Positions 25,260-34,073 of a stretch of DNA of 64,000 nt are shown here, piece by piece. The translations under genes and the position numbers were made by a program. A model generated the notes under the pieces. It had not been told where the DNA came from and ran no database searches. It saw nothing but the letters and a program-made list of their open reading frames with translations. Each line of letters opens with the position of its first letter. The stretch's first letter is position 1. The DNA comes from CAJXSN01 sp947492235 (GTDB lineage Bacteria; Pseudomonadota; Alphaproteobacteria; Sphingomonadales; Sphingomonadaceae), in the NCBI RefSeq assembly GCF_042492175.1, contig NZ_CP170453.1, forward strand, positions 2,046,001-2,110,000, in the 5' to 3' direction.

Positions 25260-27695
25260 TTAGCGGAAGCCGAGATTGCTGATGTTGAAATAGATCTGGA
25301 AAGTGTTGCCGCGCTCTGCATCGCCCTGATCGATAAAGTCGCGCCGCCAGGTCAGGCCCATTTCCAGACAATCGTCATTATACGCCACGCCCAGCCGGGT
25401 GCGGATCGGCTGAAACCCGTCGGAAATGAAGGTCGGGTCTTCATTCCGGTCGGTCAGGTTGAATATCCCCGATCCGAAGACCGACCAGTAATTGGCGAAG
25501 GAGACCCGCGCGGCGGCGCGCAGTTCCTCGCGGTCCTGCAGATCTTCCAGCCCGAATTCGCTGATGTCGCGGTTGAGCCGCAGATAGCCCAGCTCGAGAT
25601 ATGTCTTGCGGGTGCCGATAGTGGTGTCGACCTCGTTCCGGCGCACGGCCAGATTGTCTTTGTCCAGCCGGAAGCGGTGGGTGAAGGATACGAAGTCCTT
25701 GAACCTTATCTCGGTGCGCCCGACCACATCGGACAGACGCTCCGACAGGCCGGTCCCGTCGACCAGAATGTCGCGGTCCTTGTCGAGCCGGTAGGATTGG
25801 CCGACCGTGGTTTTCACGCGCCAGTTCGGGCGGTTGAGCTGCCAGTCGAGCCCGTAGGTTATGCGCACGCCGTCTTCGATCCGGTCATATCCGGGGAATC
25901 GGTTGAGCGCGAAAAGGTTGGAATCTTCAAGATCGATCGCGCGCGCATCCTCATTGGGGACAGCGAGGTTCTTGATGCCCGGGCTCGCAACCACTTGCAC
26001 GCGGGGGGTCAGAACCTGTGTTCCTCCCAGCAGCTCGCCTGCAAACGGCCATTCCACATCCACCGCCGCCAGCCCGATGGCGCGGGCCTGAAAGCCCGGA
26101 TCGCCGCGATAGAGTACCGAGGGGGTGAGCGCATTCTCGTCCGAGTGATAGACATCGCCGCGCGCCAGCGTGGTCAGGCGCACGACCTGGCCCATCTTGG
26201 TCAGGCGGCTCATATCCCACTGCGCGCGCACGAAGGCCCGCTGCGTGTCCTGCCCCTGATCGCGGAAGATGGCGAGCGAATTGGCCTGTAATTCGACCCG
26301 CCCGCCCAGCACCGGGTCCTTCAGGCGGCGACGGTAATCGATCGCCGGCAGGGCGAGGGGCACCTGTCCCTGATCGCGGCCTAGAATGAGCGTTTGCGTG
26401 GCGTAACCGGCGATCTGCAAATAGCTGTCGCGGTCGATCCGCTCGACTTCAACCAGACTGCGCAGCCGGTCGTCGCGGCTGATGTCATAGCGGCGCAGGA
26501 AGGTACGGTCGCTGGCAGCGCGGATGGAGCCTGTCAGGCTCCAGTTTTCATCGAACTGGGCGCGGCCATTGGCATAGATATAGCCGCGCAGATCGTTCTC
26601 GCTGGTCGGCACGCCGGTGAAGTCGGAAATGCGGCTGCTATAGGTGCCGTATCCGGTCACCTGAAACGCGCCGCGCTCGTTCATCTGGCGGTACTGGCCG
26701 CTGATCATCGGCGGGGCTTCGGTGAACAGATACCCCGTCAGCGTGGCATCGCGATTGGGCGCGAGACGAGTGTAGTAGCTGCCCGAAACCTCCACCCCGT
26801 TGGATTCCGAAATGCGCAGGTCGGGCACCAGAAAGCCGCTGACAGGCCCGCCATCGGTGCGCACGGCAAGGCCGGGCAGGGGCACAAGCCGTCTGCCAAA
26901 GAGTTCCAGATACGCTCCGGAGAACCGGATCCGGTCATCCTGCGGGGAATAGATCACTTCGTCTGCGGTTATCCGCCAGCTGGGCCTGCGGTCGCAGCCA
27001 TCGGGATCGACCACCGCGCAGCCGCTATAGGCCGCGCGGTTCAGCACAATCGATCCGTCTTGCCCGCGCTCGCCGGAACGGGCCGCAAGCCGCCCGCCGG
27101 CGCGCAGGGCCAGCAGCAGATCGTCCATCGACCCGGCCTGAAATTGCTCGGTCAGTTCTATCCGGCTGGTGTAGAGCTGGTTGCCGTCCTCATCAACGAA
27201 GCGCACATCGCCGGAGCCGGTGATCGCGCCGGTATTGCGGTTCCAGATAACCGTGTCGGCCCGCACGGAGCGATCGCCTTCGGACAGCAGGACATCGCCC
27301 GTCCCGACGATTTCGCCGGTATCGGGGTTCCACACCACCTCGCTGGCGGTGACGGTGCGCACTCCATTGCGGACCACCACACTGCCGGTGGCGGTGACGC
27401 TGTCATTGTTGGAATTGTAGCTGACCCGGTCCGCCTCGAACGCCACTTCGCCTTCGGGCACGGGCGGCAAGTCAGCCGCGGGGTCTTCCGGCTGGAGGCG
27501 GGCAATTGTGACGGCATCCTGCCCGGCCGGGGCCAGTTCGTCTGCGGGTGGCAGCTGCGCATCCTCTTGCGCTGACAGGCCGGTCACCGGAGCGACTGCG
27601 AGCCCTGCGGCAAGACCGGCGGACACCAGCCCGTGGCCCGACAAGCGGCTGGTGCGTTTCTCGCATGGGGGCAGATGGCTGTGGGGTGGCACCAT
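25260..27695 (-). CDS. lptD: LPS assembly outer-membrane protein LptD
   Basis: 811-aa outer-membrane beta-barrel that inserts lipopolysaccharide with LptE. The N-terminal signal region ends near GLSAQ (about 42), a LptA-like jellyroll follows (about 75-200; VSYNSNNDSVTATGSVVVRNG), and the rest is the barrel, with two cysteines in YSGCAVVDPDGC. It ends in Phe-Arg. ATG 27695 is the closest start giving a signal peptide; in-frame extension upstream lacks family content and would run through pepA. It is first in lptD-surA-pdxA-rsmA and divergent from pepA. Confidence 0.93.
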   Translation of the reverse strand: MVPPHSHLPPCEKRTSRLSGHGLVSAGLAAGLAVAPVTGLSAQEDAQLPPADELAPAGQDAVTIARLQPEDPAADLPPVPEGEVAFEADRVSYNSNNDSVTATGSVVVRNGVRTVTASEVVWNPDTGEIVGTGDVLLSEGDRSVRADTVIWNRNTGAITGSGDVRFVDEDGNQLYTSRIELTEQFQAGSMDDLLLALRAGGRLAARSGERGQDGSIVLNRAAYSGCAVVDPDGCDRRPSWRITADEVIYSPQDDRIRFSGAYLELFGRRLVPLPGLAVRTDGGPVSGFLVPDLRISESNGVEVSGSYYTRLAPNRDATLTGYLFTEAPPMISGQYRQMNERGAFQVTGYGTYSSRISDFTGVPTSENDLRGYIYANGRAQFDENWSLTGSIRAASDRTFLRRYDISRDDRLRSLVEVERIDRDSYLQIAGYATQTLILGRDQGQVPLALPAIDYRRRLKDPVLGGRVELQANSLAIFRDQGQDTQRAFVRAQWDMSRLTKMGQVVRLTTLARGDVYHSDENALTPSVLYRGDPGFQARAIGLAAVDVEWPFAGELLGGTQVLTPRVQVVASPGIKNLAVPNEDARAIDLEDSNLFALNRFPGYDRIEDGVRITYGLDWQLNRPNWRVKTTVGQSYRLDKDRDILVDGTGLSERLSDVVGRTEIRFKDFVSFTHRFRLDKDNLAVRRNEVDTTIGTRKTYLELGYLRLNRDISEFGLEDLQDREELRAAARVSFANYWSVFGSGIFNLTDRNEDPTFISDGFQPIRTRLGVAYNDDCLEMGLTWRRDFIDQGDAERGNTFQIYFNISNLGFR

Positions 27696-27833
27696 GGCTT
27701 GCCTATCGCACCGTGCCCGCCTAATCGCAATCGGGTTTGAAACCGTGCGCCCCACTATGCGTTTGGACGTGCGTCGGGCCATCATATCGCTGATCCCAAT
27801 TGGCCCCATATCTCGATCTCTTGCGGAGCTTTT

Positions 27834-29294
27834 ATGAATATCACCTTTGCCGACACGCTTCCCGACGACATTTCCCTGCTGACTCAAGTGGTCGATCACG
27901 GTGCAATCCCCGGCGATCTGGAGCGCACGGTCAGTGAAGGCGCAGCCGCAGCCCGGTTCCGCGGCGGTGCGGGGCAGGTGTTCGAAAGCTTTGTGGAGCG
28001 TGATGGCAAGGTTGTCCGGCTGGCGCTGGCCGGTGCAGGCAAAGCCGATGCGGCGGACCGTCTGGGCAATCTGGAGAAAGCCGGTTCGGCGCTGGGCGCA
28101 AAATATTTCGCCAGCGGTGTCGACACGCTGGTGCTGGATGCGGGCGGATCGCCGATCGATGCTGCCGGATTGGGCGCATTGCTGCTCGGCCTGCGTCTGC
28201 GCAGCTGGCGCTATGACGAACATCGCACGACGATGAAGAAGGACCAGAAGCGCTCCCTCGTCAAAGTTGTGGTGGTCGGCGCGCCGGAGGGCAGCGATGC
28301 CGCTCTGGCCGATGCCGCGGCTGTTGCAGACGGGGTGGAGTTCACCCGCATGCTTGTGACCGAACCGGCCAACAAGGTCTATCCCGTCAGCTTCGTCGAG
28401 AAGGCGCAAGCGGCATTCGAGGGCACGGGCGTCGAGCTGACCATCCTCGACGATAACGATATGGAAAAGCTCGGCATGGGCGCTCTGCTCGGCGTCGGGC
28501 GCGGGTCGGAGCGCGAATCGCGCCTGCTTGCCATGCGCTGGAATGGCGGCGACGCGGGCGAGCGGCCCACGGTGTTTGTCGGCAAGGGCGTGACCTTCGA
28601 CACTGGCGGCATCAGCATGAAACCTGCTGCCGGCATGGAAGACATGAAGTGGGACATGGGCGGCTCGGGCGCTGTCACCGGCGCGATGCTCGCCATGGCC
28701 AAGCGCAAGGCGAAAGCGAATGTGATCGGCGTGGTCGGTCTGGTCGAAAACATGCCCGATGGCCGCGCGCAATTGCCCGGTGACGTCGTCACCAGCATGT
28801 CCGGCCAGACCATCGAAGTGATCAACACAGACGCAGAAGGCCGCCTGGTCCTGTGCGATGCGCTGCACTGGGCGCAGAAGGAATACGATCCTGTCGCCAT
28901 CGTTGATTTCGCTACGCTGACTGGCGCGATGATTATCGCGCTGGGCAGCGAACATGGCGGGGTATTCTCCAATGATGACGAACTGGCGGGCAAGCTGCTG
29001 GCGGCTGGCAAATCCGTTGGTGACAAGCTGTGGCGTTTCCCGCTGACCCCGGAATACGACAAGCTGATCGACAGCCCGATTGCCGATATCAAGAATGTCG
29101 GCCCGCGCGGGGCAGGCTCCATCACGGCGGCGCAGTTCCTGCAGCGCTTCATCACCGATGATCGCCCGTGGGCGCATTGCGATATTGCCGGGATGGTCTG
29201 GGCCGACAAACCGGGCCGCACCTGGGGCAAGGGCGCAACCGGTTACGGGGTGCGCCTGATCGATCGCTACGTGCGCGACACGCTGGAAAACTGA
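27834..29294 (+). CDS. pepA: Leucyl aminopeptidase, M17 family
   Basis: 486-aa cytosolic dizinc aminopeptidase. The signature NTDAEGRL lies near residues 331-338 and the metal-binding stretches KGVTFDTGGIS and MKWDMGGSGAVTG precede it. The N-terminal substrate domain is variable. ATG 27834 follows GCGGAGC. It is divergent from lptD and starts a plus-strand run of five genes (DUF2256, holC, lipoprotein, ndk). Confidence 0.95.
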   Translation: MNITFADTLPDDISLLTQVVDHGAIPGDLERTVSEGAAAARFRGGAGQVFESFVERDGKVVRLALAGAGKADAADRLGNLEKAGSALGAKYFASGVDTLVLDAGGSPIDAAGLGALLLGLRLRSWRYDEHRTTMKKDQKRSLVKVVVVGAPEGSDAALADAAAVADGVEFTRMLVTEPANKVYPVSFVEKAQAAFEGTGVELTILDDNDMEKLGMGALLGVGRGSERESRLLAMRWNGGDAGERPTVFVGKGVTFDTGGISMKPAAGMEDMKWDMGGSGAVTGAMLAMAKRKAKANVIGVVGLVENMPDGRAQLPGDVVTSMSGQTIEVINTDAEGRLVLCDALHWAQKEYDPVAIVDFATLTGAMIIALGSEHGGVFSNDDELAGKLLAAGKSVGDKLWRFPLTPEYDKLIDSPIADIKNVGPRGAGSITAAQFLQRFITDDRPWAHCDIAGMVWADKPGRTWGKGATGYGVRLIDRYVRDTLEN

Positions 29295-29338
29295 AAACCG
29301 ATCCCGTGCCTCAAGTAGCGAAGCGGTAGGCAGCAAGA

Positions 29339-29491
29339 ATGGCTAAGATGCGCAAGAAGGGCGACTTGCCGAGCAAGATTTGCGCGGAATGCGAGCTGCC
29401 GTTTAATTGGCGCAAGAAATGGGAGCGCGATTGGGACAACGTACAATATTGTTCCGAGCGTTGCCGCCGGTCGTCTAAGCAGTCGGCATGA
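29339..29491 (+). CDS. DUF2256-like small zinc-ribbon protein
   Basis: 50-aa basic protein with two CxxC-like pairs, ICAEC (Cys15, Cys18) and YCSERC (Cys38, Cys42), plus WxRKKWERDWD between them, the pattern of DUF2256. These proteins are often encoded beside photolyase/cryptochrome genes; here a photolyase is present but 26 kb away. ATG 29339 is in a poor ribosome-site context and ATG 29348 is possible. Its last codons overlap the holC start by 4 bp (ATGA), which supports translation. Function unknown. Confidence 0.82.
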   Translation: MAKMRKKGDLPSKICAECELPFNWRKKWERDWDNVQYCSERCRRSSKQSA

Positions 29492-29925
29492 GAGTCGATT
29501 TCTACCTGCTTGATGCCGATCCGGTGGAAACGGTCGCCCCATTGCTGGCGCGCAAAACGCTGGAGGCGGGCAAGCGGCTGAGCATTGCCGCGCAGGATTC
29601 CGATCTGCGCGCGAAACTGGATCGTGCCTTGTGGGAGCGGGAGGGCGACGCTTTCCTCGCCCATGGCGGCGCATCGGACAGCAACGCCGCGCGCCAGCCG
29701 ATCCTGCTGGGCGAGACGACCACGAGCGCCAACGATGCAACCTTTGCCATGCTGGCCGACGGCATCTGGCGCGAGGAAGCGCGCGGGTTCGAGCGGGTGA
29801 TGCTGCTGTTCGGCGAGGACCGGCGGCAGGCTGCGCGCGAATTGTGGAAGGCGTTCTCGGCGGAAGAAGGGCTGGAGAAGAATTTCCTCAAGCAGGAGGG
29901 TGGCCGGTGGCAACGCCTCGGTTAA
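29488..29925 (+). CDS. holC: DNA polymerase III subunit chi
   Basis: 145-aa clamp-loader accessory protein linking the replicase to SSB. RVDFYLLDADPVETVAPLLARKTLEAGKR is the HolC N-terminus, and the middle WEREGDAFLAHG and QPILL stretches match the family. pepA-holC adjacency is widely conserved in proteobacteria and supports the call. The start overlaps the DUF2256 stop by 4 bp and the 3' end overlaps the following lipoprotein gene if that uses GTG 29907. Confidence 0.92.
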   Translation: MRVDFYLLDADPVETVAPLLARKTLEAGKRLSIAAQDSDLRAKLDRALWEREGDAFLAHGGASDSNAARQPILLGETTTSANDATFAMLADGIWREEARGFERVMLLFGEDRRQAARELWKAFSAEEGLEKNFLKQEGGRWQRLG

Positions 29926-30521
29926 GCCGCCTTATGCGCGCGGCCGCTGTGCCCCTTTTGGCGGGCCTGATGCTGGCGGCCTGCGACGGCGCTGGCGAAG
30001 GCGGTGAGGCTGGCACCTACGAGGAAGACCTCGAGGCAAGGACCATCACCGCCCGCGCGCCGGTGGAGGGCGGGGAGGCGACGATGCTTTCCGGCCCTGC
30101 GATTGCTGCTGCGCTGCCGGTCGATATCCCGATTATGCCGGATGCAGAAGTGACGCTGGCAACCCATGTGGCATCCCCCGACGGCCTGCGCATCGCGTTG
30201 ATCGAGCTGACCAGCGACCGGTCGCCTGCAGATGTCGCCGCATTTTATCGCGGTGCCACCGGCGAGGCTGGCTTGAACCCGGCGCTCGACTTGGGCGAAG
30301 AGGATGCAGTCACGTACATCGCTATCGGCCCGGATCGCAGCCGGATCACCGTGCACGCCGCCAAGGCGCTGTTTCTGGAGGACGGCACCCGCGCGCCTCC
30401 ACCGCCAGAAGATGAGGCGGAGGAAGACGAAAGCGCCGAGGCCGCGCCGGAAACCCGCAGCGCCACCGCCGTCCAGCTCTACATCATCGGCAAGGCAGCC
30501 GATCCCGCACCAGCTTCCTAG
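29907..30521 (+). CDS. Hypothetical lipoprotein, 204 aa
   Basis: Signal peptide with lipobox LMLAAC (Cys26 from GTG 29907) followed by an acidic linker and a domain of about 100 residues with ITARAPVEGGE, LPVDIPIMPDAEV and RSPADVAAFYRG stretches, then a proline/glutamate-rich segment (about 150-175). GTG 29907 is preferred because AGGAGGG lies 6 bp upstream inside holC; ATG 29934 is the alternative and would leave a shorter signal peptide. No family recognised with confidence. Confidence 0.75.
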   Translation: MATPRLSRLMRAAAVPLLAGLMLAACDGAGEGGEAGTYEEDLEARTITARAPVEGGEATMLSGPAIAAALPVDIPIMPDAEVTLATHVASPDGLRIALIELTSDRSPADVAAFYRGATGEAGLNPALDLGEEDAVTYIAIGPDRSRITVHAAKALFLEDGTRAPPPPEDEAEEDESAEAAPETRSATAVQLYIIGKAADPAPAS

Positions 30522-30629
30522 CAACTCGTCTTAGTCACGCGTACGTGCTGACAAGACTTGCCGCCCATCGCCCATGCCAGTAAGGGCGCAGGCCATAATT
30601 CCCCATACAAAAACCTGAAGGAAATACTC

Positions 30630-31052
30630 ATGGCGGTTACCCGCACCTTTTCGATCATCAAGCCCGATGCCACCCGCCGCAATCTGACCGGCGCCGTCAC
30701 CAAGATGCTGGAAGAAGCCGGCCTGCGCGTCGTCGCCTCCAAGCGTATCCACATGACCAAGGAACAGGCCGAAGGCTTCTACGCTGTGCACAGTGAGCGT
30801 CCGTTCTTCGGCGAGCTGACCGAATTCATGATGAGCGAGCCGGTGGTCGTGCAGGTGCTGGAAGGCGAAGACGCCGTCACCCGCAACCGCGACATCATGG
30901 GCGCAACCAACCCCGAAGAAGCCGCACCCGGCACCATCCGCAAGGAACACGCCCTGTCGATCGGCGAAAACACCGTCCACGGCAGCGACAGCGAAGAGAA
31001 TGCGAAGATCGAAATCGACTTCTTTTTCAAGCCGGAAGAAATCGTCGGCTGA
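30630..31052 (+). CDS. ndk: Nucleoside diphosphate kinase
   Basis: 140-aa enzyme balancing NTP pools by phosphate transfer through His117 in ENTVHGSDS. The N-terminal TRTFSIIKPDA and RNRDIMGATNPEEAAPGTIRK are family hallmarks. ATG 30630 follows GAAGGAAA; upstream in-frame codons from 30558 lack homology. It ends the pepA-holC run and has its own terminator. Confidence 0.97.
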   Translation: MAVTRTFSIIKPDATRRNLTGAVTKMLEEAGLRVVASKRIHMTKEQAEGFYAVHSERPFFGELTEFMMSEPVVVQVLEGEDAVTRNRDIMGATNPEEAAPGTIRKEHALSIGENTVHGSDSEENAKIEIDFFFKPEEIVG

Positions 31053-31077
31053 ACGGCGATTGAGCGCTAAGAACACA

Positions 31078-31112
31078 AAAGGCCGTCGGAGCGATCCGGC
31101 GGCCTTTTTTGT
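31078..31112 (+). terminator. Rho-independent terminator after ndk
   Basis: AAAAGGCCGTCGG and CCGGCGGCCTTTTTT arms flank GAGCGAT, followed by a T-run. Its A-rich upstream flank suggests it works on both strands. Confidence 0.85.
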
Positions 31113-31174
31113 GTCTGCGATGGGTGGAAAGCGGGCGCTAGGCCGGCGCACCACTATTGGTCGAAACGGAAAGC

Positions 31175-31813
31175 CTAACGAGCTCTCTTTCGATTGAGGA
31201 AGCTATTGAGACGAAGTTGCTTCTTGTCCGCAGACGCAGGCCGGATCGATTGAGCCAGTCGCTGAATCTGCTTTTCCCATTTACCGACGTGCTTCTCTGC
31301 ACTGCCATTCTTGATGGGCCCACAAGCCAGAAACCGCACCGGCTTGAAACCGCAGAAACTGAGAATCTGGCGCTTCCATCGTTTGATCAATGCATTGCCG
31401 TAGCCAAGGCGCAAGAAGAATGGCGGTGTGTCCATCGTTGCGATCACATCCGCAGAGCGCCCTTCCATGTACCTGTCCCACCAGGGGTCGTCGGAATGAT
31501 AGGCAAATGTGAAACCGGGCAGGAGCACACGGTCGAGTAAACCCTTGAGTTCGGCAGGCTCGCTTCCCCACCACATCGGGAAGCTGACCACCAAGTGATC
31601 GCACTCATCAATTTGCTTCGCCAGACTGGCAACATCTGGCTCCCACTCCACGCGTTTGGCATATCCGAACCGCAAGATCGGCGAGAAATCCATGTCTCGA
31701 ACCGCAATCCTCTCAGTGGTCGTTCCTGCCGGCAGAGCGTCCTCGTACTGTTGGAGCAGGTGCGAGGAAAACCGACCTTCGTCAGGATGACCATCAAGCA
31801 GAAGAACGCGCAT
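31175..31813 (-). CDS. NAD(P)H dehydrogenase (quinone)/MdaB-like flavodoxin-fold protein
   Basis: 212-aa flavodoxin-like protein. LLLDGHPDEGRFSSHL (4-19) is the FMN/FAD phosphate loop, and the middle LVVSFPMWWGSEPAELKGLLDRVLLPGFTFAY is typical of the NQO1/MdaB/WrbA-like family that reduces quinones by two electrons. The C-terminal third is basic. It stands alone between ndk (convergent) and the purN fusion, with 123 bp of gene-free sequence upstream. AT content is higher than in its neighbours, which might hint at later acquisition. Confidence 0.83.
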   Translation of the reverse strand: MRVLLLDGHPDEGRFSSHLLQQYEDALPAGTTTERIAVRDMDFSPILRFGYAKRVEWEPDVASLAKQIDECDHLVVSFPMWWGSEPAELKGLLDRVLLPGFTFAYHSDDPWWDRYMEGRSADVIATMDTPPFFLRLGYGNALIKRWKRQILSFCGFKPVRFLACGPIKNGSAEKHVGKWEKQIQRLAQSIRPASADKKQLRLNSFLNRKRAR

Positions 31814-31936
31814 ATGATTGGCAATCCTGACTGTGAGGGAGGCCGGAAGAAGCTGGCCGATAAGGATTCCTGCGTCAATGTTCGCTTGAGAAAGGGGACA
31901 AGCGAACGATGCCGGCGATCAAATCGCCAGCAGCCC

Positions 31937-32905
31937 TCAAAACTCCGCCGCCGCTTCCCTCAGTTTCGTCAGCCGCTTCGGCGCGACGCTTGCCCAGCTG
32001 CGTTCCAGCCAGTGGGCGACCTGGTCCCAGTCGCATCCCGGCCGGTTCAGTATTATGCCGACCCAGCCGCTCGCGCCGTAATAGGCGGGTTTGTAGAATG
32101 TGTCGGGGTCGCGCTCGATCAGGTCCAGCAGCTCGTCCTGACCGCTGGTTTTGGCGAGGACGGAGATATGCGGCACGCCGTGGTGCTGGTCATTGAAATG
32201 GGCGAAGAACTTGCCGCTCTTGCCGCCCGTCCGGAAACCTGGCGAACCGTGGCTGGTCTTCTCCTCGGCTTCGGGCAGAGCCAGAGCCAGATCGGCCACG
32301 CGGGCATAGAGATAGTCGGAATCGTATCCGCGCGAGACATAGTCGCCCAAGATGCGCGGGTAGAGCTGGTGTTCGGCCAGCTTGACCCGCTCTGCGAGCG
32401 TGGCGGGGGTGTCGCCCGGCTGGATCGCCACGCGGACCTGCCCCAGCACTTCGCCGGAATCGAGCTCGGGGATCACCAGATGCACCGACGCGCCGCCATG
32501 ACTATCGCCCGCTTCGATGGCGCGCTTGTGAGTTTCCAGGCCGGTGTAGAGCGGCAGCAGGGACGGGTGGATATTGAGCATGCGGCCCGCCCATTGGCCG
32601 ACGATTTCATCGCCGAGAATGCGCATATACCCGGCCAGCGCGACAAATTCCGCACCGCTCTTGCGGATCGCTGCGTCCATCGCCGCATCGTGGTCGGCGC
32701 GGTCCATGCCCTTGTGGCTCAGCGCGAAGGTCGGGACGCCTTCCGCCTCGGCCAGCGCCAGCGCGCCTGCCTGCGGATCGTTGCTGGCAACCAAGACAAT
32801 CTCGTACGCGGCATCGGGCAGGCGGCTCGCGTACAGCAGCGCGGCCATATTGGTGCCGGTGCCGGAGACCAGCACGGCAACCTTTGCTTTTGGCGTGTCA
32901 GCCAA
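31937..32905 (-). CDS. purN: Phosphoribosylglycinamide formyltransferase fused to a MmcQ/YjbR-like domain
   Basis: 322 aa, well above the usual 190-220 for PurN. Residues 1-195 are a complete GART domain: VLVSGTGTNM (11-20), catalytic Asn111, His113 in MLNIHPSLLP and Asp149 in ELDSGEV, so the third step of purine synthesis should work. Residues about 203-322 resemble the MmcQ/YjbR domain (LALPEAEEKTSHGSPGFRTGGK, then KPAYYGASGWVGIILN), a DNA-binding-like fold usually found as a free protein. There is no internal stop. It overlaps purM by 8 bp and is the second gene of purM-purN. Confidence 0.9.
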   Translation of the reverse strand: MADTPKAKVAVLVSGTGTNMAALLYASRLPDAAYEIVLVASNDPQAGALALAEAEGVPTFALSHKGMDRADHDAAMDAAIRKSGAEFVALAGYMRILGDEIVGQWAGRMLNIHPSLLPLYTGLETHKRAIEAGDSHGGASVHLVIPELDSGEVLGQVRVAIQPGDTPATLAERVKLAEHQLYPRILGDYVSRGYDSDYLYARVADLALALPEAEEKTSHGSPGFRTGGKSGKFFAHFNDQHHGVPHISVLAKTSGQDELLDLIERDPDTFYKPAYYGASGWVGIILNRPGCDWDQVAHWLERSWASVAPKRLTKLREAAAEF

Positions 32906-34016
32906 GATGGGTGGCTTCCCAAGCCGATTTGGCCGACCACGTGCCCTGCGACCCGCGCACCGTGCAGCCCTTGTCGCCCGCGATCACTTCGCCGACACGC
33001 AGCACGGTCTCGCCCGCCGCTTCCAGCCGCCGTGTCACCGAGTCGACATTCTCCGGCGTCACCGCCAGCACCATGCCGACCCCGCAATTGAAGGTGCGTG
33101 CCATTTCTTCCGGCTCGATCTGGCCCTGCGCCTGCAGAAACGCCATCAGGCGCGGCTGGTCCCAGCCATCGGCCTGCACCACCGCATGCGCGCCATCGGG
33201 CAGCACACGGGGAATATTCTCCAGCAATCCGCCGCCGGTGATGTGCGCGAGCGCGTCCACTTCGCCTGCGCGAATGGCGGGCAGCAGGCTGCTGACATAG
33301 ATGCGCGTCGGGGCCAGCAGCGCGTCGATCAGCAGGACATCACTGTCGAACAGGGCGGGGCGGTCCAGCTTCCAGCCCTTGTCCGCCGCCAGCCGCCGGA
33401 CGAGCGAAAAGCCATTGGAATGGACCCCGGAGGACGCGAGGCCCAGCAGCACATGGCCGGGCGCGACTTTCTCGCCCGTCAGCTGCTCGCCGCGCTCCAC
33501 CGCGCCGACGCAGAAGCCCGCCAGATCATAGTCTCCGGCGGCATACATACCGGGCATTTCCGCCGTTTCGCCGCCGATCAGCGCGCAGCCCGATTCCTTG
33601 CACCCGCCCGCAATGCTGGCGACCACGCGCTCGGCCACGCCGTTCTCCAGCTTGCCTGTGGCGAAGTAATCGAGGAAAAACAGCGGCTCTGCGCCCTGAA
33701 CGATCAGATCGTTAACGCACATCGCCACCAGATCGACGCCGACGCCTTCGTGCCGGTCGTGATCGATGGCGAGTTTCAGTTTTGTGCCGACACCGTCATT
33801 TGCGGCGACCAGCAACGGATCCTTGAAACCCGCTGCTTTCGGATCGAAAAAGCCCCCGAAACCGCCAATATCGGCGTCTGCGCCGGGGCGCGCGGTGGCC
33901 TTCACCAGCGGGCCGATAGCCTTCACCAGCGCATTGCCCGCTTCGATAGAGACACCCGCCTGCGCGTAGGTGTAGCTGCCATTTTCGGCGGTGCGGTCTG
34001 TTTCTTCCCCGGTCAT
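32898..34016 (-). CDS. purM: Phosphoribosylformylglycinamidine cyclo-ligase
   Basis: 372-aa AIR synthetase, step 5 of purine synthesis. ATG 34016 is chosen: it begins MTGEETDRTAENGSYTYAQAGV, whereas the frame upstream to 34097 has no homology. Signature AANDGVGTKLKLA, ALIGGETAEMPGMY and the C-terminal FNCGVGMVL are present. It overlaps purN by 8 bp. It is divergent from the DUF2066-like gene with about 58 bp between the starts. Confidence 0.95.
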   Translation of the reverse strand: MTGEETDRTAENGSYTYAQAGVSIEAGNALVKAIGPLVKATARPGADADIGGFGGFFDPKAAGFKDPLLVAANDGVGTKLKLAIDHDRHEGVGVDLVAMCVNDLIVQGAEPLFFLDYFATGKLENGVAERVVASIAGGCKESGCALIGGETAEMPGMYAAGDYDLAGFCVGAVERGEQLTGEKVAPGHVLLGLASSGVHSNGFSLVRRLAADKGWKLDRPALFDSDVLLIDALLAPTRIYVSSLLPAIRAGEVDALAHITGGGLLENIPRVLPDGAHAVVQADGWDQPRLMAFLQAQGQIEPEEMARTFNCGVGMVLAVTPENVDSVTRRLEAAGETVLRVGEVIAGDKGCTVRGSQGTWSAKSAWEATHLG

Positions 34017-34073
34017 GTCCACGCCTTTACGCATTCGCGCTTGGAATCGCACGGGGCTTTCGGCAAAAGGCGC

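Noticed and set aside
27696..29336. Upstream extension of the lptD frame through pepA
   Set aside because: The extension has no signal peptide or homology and overlaps a real gene on the opposite strand; ATG 27695 gives a normal LptD.
31937..32905. purN fusion as a frameshift or assembly artefact
   Set aside because: Both domains read in one frame with no stop and normal codon use, and no start context is seen for the second domain; a real fusion is more likely, though a search is needed.
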